This document shows positions 33,369-42,100 of a stretch of 64,000 nucleotides of DNA, piece by piece. Numbering within the stretch: position 1 is the stretch's first letter; each line of letters opens with the position of its first letter. The position numbers were made by a program, and so were the translations under genes. This stretch comes from Mycolicibacterium chlorophenolicum (lineage in GTDB: Bacteria > Actinomycetota > Actinomycetes > Mycobacteriales > Mycobacteriaceae), in the NCBI RefSeq assembly GCF_001044235.1, contig NZ_JYNL01000064.1:820329-884328 (forward strand), given 5' to 3'. A model generated the notes under the pieces. That model was not told the origin of the DNA, did no database searches, and saw only the letters and a list, made by a program, of their open reading frames with translations.

Positions 33369-34301
33369 ATGCAGATCAGCATGTTCGGACAGCTCACCGG
33401 CCTCGGCGACGGCTCACCCGTCGACGCGACCATCGCCTACCTGGCGCAACTGCGCGACGAGGGCTTCGGCCGCGTCTGGATGAGTCAGTTGCCCTACGAA
33501 CCCGACCTCCTGACGATCCTGGCCATCGCGCTGCGCGAGGTCGATACGATCCAGGCGGCCAGCGGCGTCATCCCGATCCAGAACCAGCACCCCATGCACA
33601 TGGCGCAGGCCGCGCTGACCGTCAGCCTGGCCTCGGAAGGGCGGTTCGTGCTCGGGCTCGGCATGACCCACGCCGCCGTCACCGAGGGCATGTGGGGCAT
33701 CCCCTGGGACAAGCCGGTGAGGCGCCTCAACGAGTACCTCGACGGCCTGTTGCCGCTGCTGGCCGGTGAGCCCGCCGACGCGCCGGGCCAGACCGTGACG
33801 ACGCGGGGTGCGCTCGTCATCCCCGGCGCGCCGCGGCCGGACGTGTACATCGCCGCGCTCGGGCCGCAGATGCTGCGGCTCGCGGGCAGGCGGACCTCCG
33901 GCACGTGCACGTGGATGACGGGTCCGGCGACGCTCGGCGGCCATGTCAGCCCGTCGCTGCGGCAGGCGGCCGCCGACGCGGGTCGTCCCGAGGACGCGGT
34001 GCGGGTGGTCGCGGCGCTGCCCGTCGCCGTCACCGACGACGTCGACGCAGCCCGGGCCGAGGCCGCCGAGCAGTTCGCGATCTACGGCACGCTGCCGTCG
34101 TACCGGGCGATGCTCGACCGCGAGGGCTATGCCGGCCCGCAGGACGCGGCGATCATCGGCGACGAGGCCACCGTCCGGGACCGCCTCGCCGAGCTGCGAT
34201 CGGCCGGTGTCGACGAGTTCGTCGGCGCGGTGTTCCTCCGCTCGCCGGAGGCGCACGCACGCACCCGTGCACTGCTGCGGGCGGTCGACACCGAGAGCTG
34301 A
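33369..34301 (+). CDS. LLM-class F420/flavin-dependent oxidoreductase
   Basis: A 310-residue luciferase-like TIM barrel. It opens ISMFGQLTG, with FGRVWMSQLPYEPDLLTILA, RFVLGLGMTHA and YIAALGPQMLRLAGRR, all typical of F420-dependent LLM reductases. ATG 33369 is taken; TTG 33363 would add two residues. It lies between fadA2 and the small RNA, a position that is empty in M. tuberculosis as I recall the map, so it is an insertion in the locus. Substrate unknown. The hairpin at 33311-33350 ends just before it. Confidence 0.85.
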   Translation: MQISMFGQLTGLGDGSPVDATIAYLAQLRDEGFGRVWMSQLPYEPDLLTILAIALREVDTIQAASGVIPIQNQHPMHMAQAALTVSLASEGRFVLGLGMTHAAVTEGMWGIPWDKPVRRLNEYLDGLLPLLAGEPADAPGQTVTTRGALVIPGAPRPDVYIAALGPQMLRLAGRRTSGTCTWMTGPATLGGHVSPSLRQAAADAGRPEDAVRVVAALPVAVTDDVDAARAEAAEQFAIYGTLPSYRAMLDREGYAGPQDAAIIGDEATVRDRLAELRSAGVDEFVGAVFLRSPEAHARTRALLRAVDTES

Positions 34302-34333
34302 AATCGCCTCTGGTGCAAGGGGTCGGGCAGGCG

Positions 34334-34339
34334 TAGCAT
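34334..34339 (+). promoter_or_regulatory. -10 element of the small RNA
   Basis: TAGCAT lies seven bases before the predicted RNA 5' end. A clear SigF -35/-10 pair was not seen, although the M. tuberculosis homolog is known as SigF-dependent. Confidence 0.35.
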
Positions 34340-34345
34340 CGCCTG

Positions 34346-34452
34346 CACGACGGGTTCGGGAGTGACTCATCTGAAGAGTCGGCAAGGGATGAAAGCCGGC
34401 CGCGCGAGACTAGTGTGACGCGCCCACAAGTCCTCCCGAACCCGCCTTTTTT
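34346..34452 (+). ncRNA. F6-type small RNA (ncRv10243 position)
   Basis: A noncoding stretch of about 105 bases lies directly before fadE5, where M. tuberculosis encodes the small RNA F6 (ncRv10243) between Rv0243 and Rv0244c. Its 5' end CGGGTTCGGGAG (34351-34362) pairs perfectly with CTCCCGAACCCG (34433-34444), which is followed at once by CCTTTTTTCT, a rho-independent terminator tail. A second short stem is possible at GACTCATCTGAAGAGTC (34364-34380). No open frame fits. The boundaries are estimated from the -10 element and T-run; identity rests on position and structure. Confidence 0.72.
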
Positions 34453-34463
34453 CTGTCGCTGAG

Positions 34464-34513
34464 CAGACACAAACTCGGGCTCTGACAGGTGATTCCACGC
34501 GAGTTCGCGTCTG
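34464..34513. repeat. Dispersed palindrome, copy C (degenerate)
   Basis: CAGACACAAACTCG (34464-34477) faces CGAGTTCGCGTCTG (34500-34513), with two G:U-type mismatches. It has the same CAGACGCAAACTCG core as copies at 11623 and 12143 and lies between the small RNA and the fadE5 terminator. Confidence 0.75.
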
Positions 34514-34543
34514 CGCCGGAAGCGTGTGGACATCCGCCAACGC

Positions 34544-34576
34544 AAGAAGCCCCCGGGAAGAGTCCGGGGGCTTCTT
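34544..34576 (-). terminator. fadE5 terminator hairpin
   Basis: AAGAAGCCCCCGG (34544-34556) and CCGGGGGCTTCTT (34564-34576) pair over 13 bases with a 7-base loop, starting 15 bases beyond the fadE5 stop. The AAGAA end gives a short U-run on the reverse transcript. Confidence 0.85.
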
Positions 34577-34590
34577 GTGGGCGAAGCGGA

Positions 34591-36426
34591 CTAGAAGGCC
34601 GCCTCGTCCAACTCCATGACCTCGTTGTCGAGGTTGTCGATGATCGACCGGGTGCTGGTCAGCATCGGCAGGAAGTTCTTCGCGAAGAACGACGCCACCG
34701 CGAGCTTGCCCTCGTAGAAGGCGCGGTCGTCACCCGTGGCACCGGCGTCGAGCTTCTCGATCGCCACCGCCGCCTGGCGCTGCAGCAGCCAGCCGAGGAC
34801 CAGGTCGCCGACGCTCATCAGGAAGCGCACCGAACCCAGGCCTACCTTGTAGATGCTCGCCGGATCCTCCTGCGCGGCCATCAGGTAGCCGGTCAGCGTG
34901 GCGGCCATGCCCTGCACGTCCTCCAGCGCGGTGGCCAGCAGGGCGCGCTCCGCCTTCAGCCGGCCGTTGCCGGTCTCGGACTTGACGAACGACTCGATCT
35001 GCCCGGCCACGTGCGCCAGCGCCACACCCTTGTCGCGAACGATCTTGCGGAAGAAGAAGTCCTGCGCCTGGATGGCGGTGGTGCCCTCGTAGAGCGAGTC
35101 GATCTTGGCGTCGCGGATGTACTGCTCGATCGGGTAGTCCTGCAGGAAGCCCGAGCCTCCGAAGGTCTGCAGCGACTCGGTCAGCTTGGCGTACGCCTGC
35201 TCCGAACCCACGCCCTTGACGATCGGCAGCAGCAGGTCGTTGACCTTGACCGCCAGCTCGGGCTCGATGCCGTGGATCGTCTTGGCGACGTCGGCGTTCT
35301 GGTGCGTCGCGGTGAACAGGTACAGCGCGCGCAGCCCCTCGGCGTAGGCCTTCTGGGTCATCAGCGAACGACGCACGTCCGGGTGATGGGTGATGGTCAC
35401 GCGCGGTGCGGTCTTGTCCGTCATCTGGGTCAGGTCGGCACCCTGCACGCGGCTCTTGGCGTACTCGAGCGCGTTCAGGTAGCCGGTCGACAGCGTGGCG
35501 ATGGCCTTGGTGCCCACCATCATTCGCGCCTGCTCGATGACGTCGAACATCTGCGCGATGCCGTCGTGCACCTCGCCGACGAGCCAGCCGACGGCGGGGG
35601 TGCCGTGCTGGCCGAGCGAGAGCTCGCAGGTCGCGGAGACCTTCAGGCCCATCTTGTGCTCGACGTTGGTGACGTACACGCCGTTGCGCTCGCCGGGCTC
35701 ACCGGTCTCCGGGTCGAAGTGGAACTTCGGCACGAAGAACAGCGACAGACCCTTGGTGCCCGGGCCGGCGCCCTCGGGGCGGGCGAGCACCAGATGCATG
35801 ATGTTCTCGAACAGGTCGTCGGAGTCGGCCGAGGTGATGAACCGCTTGACGCCGTCGATGTGCCAGGTGCCGTCGGGCTGCTGGACGGCCTTGGTGCGGC
35901 CGGCGCCCACGTCGGAGCCCGCATCGGGCTCGGTCAGCACCATGGTGGAGCCCCAGCCGCGGTCGGCGGCGAGCTTGGCCCACTTCTTCTGCTCCTCGGT
36001 GCCGAGGTGGAAGAAGATGTCGGCGAATCCGGCGCCCATCGCGTACATGTACACGGCGGGGTTGGCGCCCAGGATGTGCTCCTGCAGGGCCCAGGACAGC
36101 GCGCTGGGCATCGGCATGCCGCCGAGCTCCTCGCTGACCGACAGCTTGTCCCAGCCACCCTCGACGACCGCGCGCACGGACTTCTTGAAAGCCTCGGGCA
36201 GCGTGACGGTGTGAGTCTTGGGATCGAACACCGGCGGGTTGCGGTCGCCCTCTTCGAACGAGGCGGCCACGGGACCCTCGGCCAGCCGGGCGATCTCGCC
36301 CAGCATGTCGACCGCGGTGTCGACGTCGAGGTCGGCGTACGCGCCCTGGCCCAGGGCCTGGTCGACCCCGAGTACCTCGAACAGGTTGAACACCTGGTCA
36401 CGAACATTGCTCTTGTAGTGGGACAC
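34591..36426 (-). CDS. fadE5: Acyl-CoA dehydrogenase FadE5
   Basis: A 611-residue acyl-CoA dehydrogenase matching FadE5 (Rv0244c) in length, neighbours and start (SHYKSNVRD). It has TEPDAGSDVGAGRTKA, QTFGGSGFLQDYPIEQ and SLYEGTTAIQAQDFFF plus the extra C-terminal domain of this subclass. FadE5 accepts a wide range of acyl-CoA chain lengths and takes the first beta-oxidation step. GTG 36424-36426 has AGGAGGA five to six bases upstream, which fixes the start. Its promoter region carries a TTAC-N6-GTAA palindrome like that of fadA2/fabG4. Confidence 0.95.
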   Translation of the reverse strand: MSHYKSNVRDQVFNLFEVLGVDQALGQGAYADLDVDTAVDMLGEIARLAEGPVAASFEEGDRNPPVFDPKTHTVTLPEAFKKSVRAVVEGGWDKLSVSEELGGMPMPSALSWALQEHILGANPAVYMYAMGAGFADIFFHLGTEEQKKWAKLAADRGWGSTMVLTEPDAGSDVGAGRTKAVQQPDGTWHIDGVKRFITSADSDDLFENIMHLVLARPEGAGPGTKGLSLFFVPKFHFDPETGEPGERNGVYVTNVEHKMGLKVSATCELSLGQHGTPAVGWLVGEVHDGIAQMFDVIEQARMMVGTKAIATLSTGYLNALEYAKSRVQGADLTQMTDKTAPRVTITHHPDVRRSLMTQKAYAEGLRALYLFTATHQNADVAKTIHGIEPELAVKVNDLLLPIVKGVGSEQAYAKLTESLQTFGGSGFLQDYPIEQYIRDAKIDSLYEGTTAIQAQDFFFRKIVRDKGVALAHVAGQIESFVKSETGNGRLKAERALLATALEDVQGMAATLTGYLMAAQEDPASIYKVGLGSVRFLMSVGDLVLGWLLQRQAAVAIEKLDAGATGDDRAFYEGKLAVASFFAKNFLPMLTSTRSIIDNLDNEVMELDEAAF

Positions 36427-36475
36427 GTTTCCTCCTCGTCGAGAACGCCACACGCGGTTGGGTACTTTTCGGCCA

Positions 36476-36493
36476 AGTTACCCACCAGTAACT
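36476..36493. promoter_or_regulatory. Palindrome upstream of fadE5
   Basis: AGTTAC-CCACCA-GTAACT is a perfect 6-base inverted repeat lying 50 bases upstream of fadE5. Its core TTAC-N6-GTAA equals that at 31877-31890. A further GGTAAC half-site occurs at about 36512. Confidence 0.65.
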
Positions 36494-36652
36494 GCGGCTG
36501 ACTATACCGCCCGGTAACTTCAACGCAAGACCACTGTGAGCAATTTCCCCTCGCTGACCAACCGAGCAGTTGGCCGGGACACGTTTTTCGCCCTGTTCTG
36601 CCTGCTGAGCAGGCCAAACGGCACCCTGTGATGATGGTCACGTTTGATTCTC

Positions 36653-36658
36653 TAGGGT
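36653..36658 (+). promoter_or_regulatory. -10 element, leaderless start
   Basis: TAGGGT is six bases before ATG 36665 of the DapB-like gene and no Shine-Dalgarno lies between, consistent with a leaderless mRNA. Confidence 0.45.
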
Positions 36659-36664
36659 GTGGTC

Positions 36665-37753
36665 ATGGCTTCCAGCATCGGTGTCGCGGTATGGGGAACG
36701 GGCAATATGGGCGCGACGTCGATCCGTTCGGTCACTGCCTTTCCCGGCCTGCGGTTGACGGGCGTCATCACCTCGTCCGACGACAAGGCCGGCCGGGACG
36801 CGGCGACCTTCGCCGGCCTGGACGCGCCGACCGGGATCCTGGCCGGTACCGACGTCGACGCGGTGCTCGCCGGCGCTGACGCGGTCGCCTACATGGCCTC
36901 CGGTGACATCCGGCCCGACGAGGCGGTCGCCGACATCGAACGGTGCCTGCGCGCCGGCGCGCACGTCGTCACCCCGTCGCTGTACTCGCTGTACGACCCG
37001 CGCTCCGCGCCGCCGGACTGGGTGCAACGTCTCACCGCTGCCGCCGAGGAGGGCCGGGCGGCCCTGCTGGTCAGCGGCGTCGATCCCGGCTGGGCCAATG
37101 ACGCGCTGGCGGTCACCGCCGCCGGACTGTGCACCCGCATCCGCACCATCACCTGCCAGGAGATCTTCGACTACTCCACCTACGACCAGCCCTACGCGGT
37201 GCGGGTCTCGTGCGGGTTCGGGATGCCGATGGACGAGACGCCGATGATGCTGCTGCCGTCGATCCCGACCATGGTGTGGGGCGGCAACATCCGGCTGATC
37301 GGGCGCGGGCTCGGCATCGAGATCGACGACATCACCGAGGAGGTGGAGCGCGTCCCGCTCGACGAGACCGTCGACACCGTGATGGGTCGCTTCGACAAAG
37401 GCACCCAGGGCGCCTTCTTCCTCCGGGTCATCGGGTGGTCCGGCGGTGTGCAGCGGGTGATCGTCGAACACATCACCCGCATCGATCCGTCCTGCGCCCC
37501 GCACTGGCCGCAACCCGACGAGGGGGTGGGCGATCACCGCGTGATCGTCGACGGCGACCCGCAGCTGACGATCGTCACCCGCGCCGATGTGCCCGGCGGA
37601 ACCCGCGCCGACGGCGGCAACACGACTGCGGCCAACCGCCTGCTCGGCGCGATCGGATGGCTGGCCGAGCAGAAGCCCGGGATCTACGACGGGCTCGACG
37701 TCCCCCTGCATCCGCCGCTGCCGCCGGAGGTGGAGGCGACGCGCTGGGCGTGA
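36665..37753 (+). CDS. DapB-like NAD(P)H-dependent dehydrogenase
   Basis: A 362-residue protein with an N-terminal Rossmann fold (IGVAVWGTGNMGATSIRSV) and a C-terminal domain like dihydrodipicolinate reductase or 2,4-diaminopentanoate dehydrogenase. The GVDPGWANDAL segment is typical of this mycobacterial group, which lies outside the lysine pathway. ATG 36665 follows a leaderless-type promoter; TTG/GTG 36659 adds two residues. It diverges from fadE5 and shares its regulatory region. The substrate is unknown; it probably oxidises an amine or reduces an imine or ketone linked to lipid catabolism. Confidence 0.82.
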   Translation: MASSIGVAVWGTGNMGATSIRSVTAFPGLRLTGVITSSDDKAGRDAATFAGLDAPTGILAGTDVDAVLAGADAVAYMASGDIRPDEAVADIERCLRAGAHVVTPSLYSLYDPRSAPPDWVQRLTAAAEEGRAALLVSGVDPGWANDALAVTAAGLCTRIRTITCQEIFDYSTYDQPYAVRVSCGFGMPMDETPMMLLPSIPTMVWGGNIRLIGRGLGIEIDDITEEVERVPLDETVDTVMGRFDKGTQGAFFLRVIGWSGGVQRVIVEHITRIDPSCAPHWPQPDEGVGDHRVIVDGDPQLTIVTRADVPGGTRADGGNTTAANRLLGAIGWLAEQKPGIYDGLDVPLHPPLPPEVEATRWA

Positions 37754-37766
37754 CGCCGCGCCGGGT

Positions 37767-38558
37767 TCAGTGCCCGGCGAGACGCTTGTTGACCAGCCTG
37801 GTCAGCCACGCCGGGGAGAACCGCGCGCCCGCGGCGAGCGCCTTGGCCTGGGTGCCGACCGGGAAGTGCACCTGGCGGAGCACCTTGCGGGGCAGCGTGG
37901 GGTCGACGGCGGCGACGATGCCCTCGGCGATGTCCTGCGCGGTCAGCCGGATGCCCAGCGAGGTGGTGGTGCCGGTCGAGATGCCGCTGGTCATCGCCGT
38001 GTTCACGTACAGCGGCCACATGTCGATGACGCGGACGTCGTGGCCGCCCCACTCCAGGTTCAGTGCTTCGGTGATCGCCCGGACGAAGAACTTGGTGGCG
38101 CTGTAGTTGGCGAGATCGGCCTGGCCGTAGATCGCCGACGCCGACGCCAGGTTCACCACGACGGCCCCGGGTGTGGTCTTGAGGTACGGGAACGCGGCGT
38201 GCAGACCGTTGACCACACCCTTGACGTTGACCTCGATCTCGCGGTGGTGCACCTCGAGCGGGATCTCCTCGAAGCGTCCGGCGTTGAGCAGCCCGGCGTT
38301 GTTGATCAGCACGTCGAGCCGCCCGCCGGCGGTCTCGTGGAACTCGGCCAGCCGGCGCGCCATCTCGTCGGCGTCGGTGACGTCGAGGTGGCCGACCACA
38401 CCGCGGCCACCCACCGCGGTGATGTCGCGCTCCAGCACGGCGAGCCGTTCCTCGTCGATGTCGTACGCGCCGACGAAGTACCCCCGCTGCGCCAGCAGCA
38501 GACCCGTCGCCCTGCCGATCCCGGTGGCACCTCCGGTGATGAACACCGACTTGGTCAT
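37767..38558 (-). CDS. Short-chain dehydrogenase/reductase
   Basis: A 263-residue classical SDR: ITGGATGIGRATG (residues 7-19), NNAG in DVLINNAGLLNAG, and active-site YSATK after a serine in NLASASAIYG. A longer C-terminus (TRLVNKRLAGH) is hydrophobic-basic, as in membrane-associated lipid SDRs. It is convergent with the DapB-like gene and follows tspO on the same strand by 12 bases, so the two may be co-transcribed. Confidence 0.88.
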   Translation of the reverse strand: MTKSVFITGGATGIGRATGLLLAQRGYFVGAYDIDEERLAVLERDITAVGGRGVVGHLDVTDADEMARRLAEFHETAGGRLDVLINNAGLLNAGRFEEIPLEVHHREIEVNVKGVVNGLHAAFPYLKTTPGAVVVNLASASAIYGQADLANYSATKFFVRAITEALNLEWGGHDVRVIDMWPLYVNTAMTSGISTGTTTSLGIRLTAQDIAEGIVAAVDPTLPRKVLRQVHFPVGTQAKALAAGARFSPAWLTRLVNKRLAGH

Positions 38559-38570
38559 GGGCCGCTCCTC

Positions 38571-39065
38571 CTAGGAATTCAGTTGCCAGACAGCGAAATT
38601 GAGGCACAGCGCGAACGTCGACCACGCCAGGTAGGGCACCAGCAGCCAGCCCGCGACCGCGCTGCGGCGGAAGAACAGCACCACGGTGCCGACGAGGATC
38701 AGGCACAGCACGCTCAACTCGGCGAAGGCGATGCCGCGCCAGCCCAGGCCGAAGAACAGCGGCGTCCAGGCGGCGTTGAGCACCAGCTGGGTGCCGTAGG
38801 CGATCAGTGCGGGCCGCGTCTGTGACCACGGGCCGCTGCGCCACACCAGCCAGGCCGCCACCGCCATCATCGTGTAGAGCACCGTCCACACCGGACCGAA
38901 CACCCACGACGGCGGCGCCCACGACGGCTGCTGCAGGCGTGCGTAGTCCTGCGCCGAGGTGGCCGACGCGAGACCGCCAAGAGCCGAGGCGATGACCACC
39001 GCGCCGAGCGAGATCGCGAGAGCGATAACGTTTTTCGAGCGCGTGGGTTGATGACTGTCAACCAT
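38571..39065 (-). CDS. TspO/MBR family membrane protein
   Basis: A 164-residue five-helix TspO (translocator/peripheral benzodiazepine receptor) protein. WAPPSWVFGPVWTVLYTMM covers the conserved helix-one to helix-two loop and LNAAWTPLFFGLGW plus NFAVWQLN complete the aromatic ligand pocket. Bacterial members bind tetrapyrroles and respond to oxygen or stress. ATG 39065 opens MVDSHQPTRSK, a short polar N-terminus. It is first of a likely two-gene unit with the SDR, and convergent neighbours do not overlap it. Confidence 0.92.
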   Translation of the reverse strand: MVDSHQPTRSKNVIALAISLGAVVIASALGGLASATSAQDYARLQQPSWAPPSWVFGPVWTVLYTMMAVAAWLVWRSGPWSQTRPALIAYGTQLVLNAAWTPLFFGLGWRGIAFAELSVLCLILVGTVVLFFRRSAVAGWLLVPYLAWSTFALCLNFAVWQLNS

Positions 39066-39150
39066 GCCGGATTAGCCTACCGGTGCGACGGCCGCGGCCG
39101 GTCACCGCGGTCGCGACGTCCCGATTCCGTTCGAATTGCCGCACCCGGCG

Positions 39151-42100
39151 TCAGTCCGCCGATTCGGCGGGCGGTTCGGCATCGGGCAGCTGGCCCACCA
39201 GGTACTCGGCGAGCCCGCCGATGGTCGGGTAGTCGAACACCGCGGTCGCGTTGATCGTGAACGCTCCGCCGAACTGGCTGTGCAGCCGGTTGCGCAGCTC
39301 GATCGCCATCAGCGAATCGGTGCCCAGGTCCAAGAACCGGCTCGACGCCGCCGGCGGCTGCGCGAGCCGCAGGAAGTTCTGCACCTCGCGCTGCAGGAAC
39401 TCGGTGACGAAGCCGGCGCGTTGCGGCACCGGGATCTCCTGCAGCTGGCGCAGCAGTTCGCTGTCACCGGTCACCTCACCGCCGGCGCTGGGCAGCACCA
39501 GGTCGAGCATCGGCGGGCGTGCGGCGCCGAGCACCTTGGCGGCCCGCTGCCAGTTGGCCTTGAGCACGGTCGCCTGCCCGGTCCCGTTGGCGACGACCTC
39601 CGACAGCGCGCTCAGCGCCGCCGACGGTTCGAGCGGGGTCAGGCCCTGGGCGCTGATGTTGGCCGTCGCCGCCTCCGACGACGCCATCCCGCCGCGGGCC
39701 CAGGGGCCGAAGTTCACGCCTGTCGCCGGCAGACCGTGGGCCCGCCGCGCCGCGACCAGACCGTCGAGGAACGCGTTGGCCGTCGCGTAGTTGGCCTGCC
39801 CCGGAGACCCGAACACACTGGACACCGACGACGACACGATGAAGAAGTCGAGATCGTCGTCGCCGGTCAACCGGTCGAGGTGATCGGCGCCGTAGGCCTT
39901 GGGGGCCAACGTGTTCCGGAACCGCTGCAGATCTTGCGTCGACAGCAGCGCATCGTCGAGCACGCCGGCCAGGTGCACCACGCCCGCCAGCGGGGGCATC
40001 TCGGCGCGGATGCGGTCCAGCAGCGCGGTCACCTCCTGCTCGTCGCCGACGTCCGCGGTCACGACGTGCACCCGGCACCGGTGGCGTTCGGTGAGGTCGT
40101 CGATGAGCTGCGCCGCGTCGGCGGATGGGGCGCGGCGGCTGGTGAGCACGATGTCGCCGGCGCCCAGTTGCGCCAGATGCGCTGCGATGTGCAGGCCGAT
40201 CGCGCCAAGACCGCCGGTGATCAGGTAGGTCCGATCTGGTTGCGGCTGAAGCGGTCTCGGCATCTGTAGCACGATCTTGCCGATGTGCCGGGCCTGCTGC
40301 ATGCGCCGGAACGCCGACCTGGCCTCCGTCAGCGGGTAGATCTCGGCGGGCAGCGGCGTCCACTCGCCCTTGGCCAGCCCCTCCGACACCTCGGTCAGCA
40401 GCCCGCGGATGCGGTCGGGCTCGGTGAGCATCACCGTGTCCAGGGCGACGATCTCGTAGTCGATGTCGGACCGGGCCTGAGCCATCTGTTCCGGCGTCCA
40501 GATGTCGCGCTTGGCGATCTCGGCGAAGCGGCCGCCGTGTGCGGTGGCCCGCAACGTCGCCTCGATGAACCCCTCACTCGTCAGGCTGTTGAGCACCACG
40601 TCGACGCCGGCACCGTCGGTGTCGGCCAGGATCTGATCGGCGAAATCGGTGCTGCGCGAGTCGTAGACGTGCTGCACCCCCATCCGGCGCAGCGTCTCGC
40701 GTTTGAAGGCGCTGGCCGTGGCGAATACCTCTGCCCCGCAGCGTTGGGCCATCTGCACGGCCGCCAGCCCGACACCGCCGCTGGCGGCGTGGATCAGCAC
40801 CTTGTCGCCCGGCTCGAGCCGCGCCCAGTCGAAGGACAGCCGCACCGTGAGCGCCGCGGCGGGGATGGTCGCGGCCTCGACCGCGCTCACCCCGTCGGGG
40901 ATCGGGGCCAGGAACTGCGAGGGCACGTTGAACCGGCTGGCGAACGCACCCTGCATGGAGCCGTAGACGCGCTGGCCGATGTCGAGTCCGGTGACACCGT
41001 CACCCACGTGCGTGACGGTGCCGGCGAAGTCGCCGCCGATCGGGCCGGGATCGCCGGGGTAGAGGCCCAGCACGTTGAGGACGTCGCGGAAGTTCAGCCC
41101 CGCCGCCTCGACCCGCACCTGCACATAGCCTTCGGCGGGCGGCGCCACCTCGGTCTCGGTCAGCCGCAGGTTGTCGATGGCGCCCCGTTCGGTGGGCGCG
41201 AGCACGTAGTCGTTCGCCCGGGGGACGGTGAGGTGCCCGGTGCGCGCCCACGGCACCAGCCGGGAGGCCAACAGTTTGCCCTGCCGCACAGCGACTTCGG
41301 GTTCGTCGACGGGGTGGGCGAGCAGGATGGCCAGCGCACGGACAGCTTCCGGTGATCCGTCGCCGTCGACGAGCCGGGACCGCAGTGCGGGTTCCTCGTT
41401 GGCCACGGTGCGCCCGAATCCCCACAGTGCCGCCTGGACTGGGTCGACGGGCTCGCCGGATTCGCAGGCCACGGCGCGTTCGGTGACGATCCACAGTCCG
41501 CCGGGCAGCTTCACCTCGCCGCTCTGCACGGCATGGACCGCGCTGAGCAGGTGGTCGATCTCGCCTTCCAGGCGGGCGGCCTGCGCGGCGCCCGATTCGG
41601 ATTCGGGCGACGGGGCGGCGCGCCACACGACGCCGGAGAACCCGACACCGCGCTGGTGCGCGTCGGCCAGCACCTGTCCCAGCGCGGCGGACTCGGTGGT
41701 GCGGGGCAACGGAACACACCCCGGCACGAGCGCGGCCAGGTCGTCGAACCCGGCGATCAGCCAGGTACCGCTGGGCACCGGATCCTCGGCGGCCGGCGCC
41801 GGCACCTCGTGCCAGCCCACGGTGTAGAGCAGCCGGGTCGCGTCGCCGCCGAGGCCGCGCAGCAGTGCTTCGCGCGGTGCCCGTTTGACGGTGAACTCGC
41901 GAATGCCGCCCAGCCGGTTGCCGTCCCGGTCGACGAAGTCGAGATCGAACACCTGGGTCTCACTGTCCAGCGCGGCCCGGTGCCAGGTCGCGCGGCAGTA
42001 GAACCGGCGCGGCATGCTCTGCGCCACCGACACCTGCCCGTACCGCAACGGCAGGTACAGATCGGTCACGCCCTGTTCGGCCGCCAGCAGCGCCGGGAAC

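Noticed and set aside
34459..34576. CRISPR-like array near the small RNA
   Set aside because: The repeats are one inverted palindrome and one terminator, not direct repeats with spacers, and no cas genes are near.
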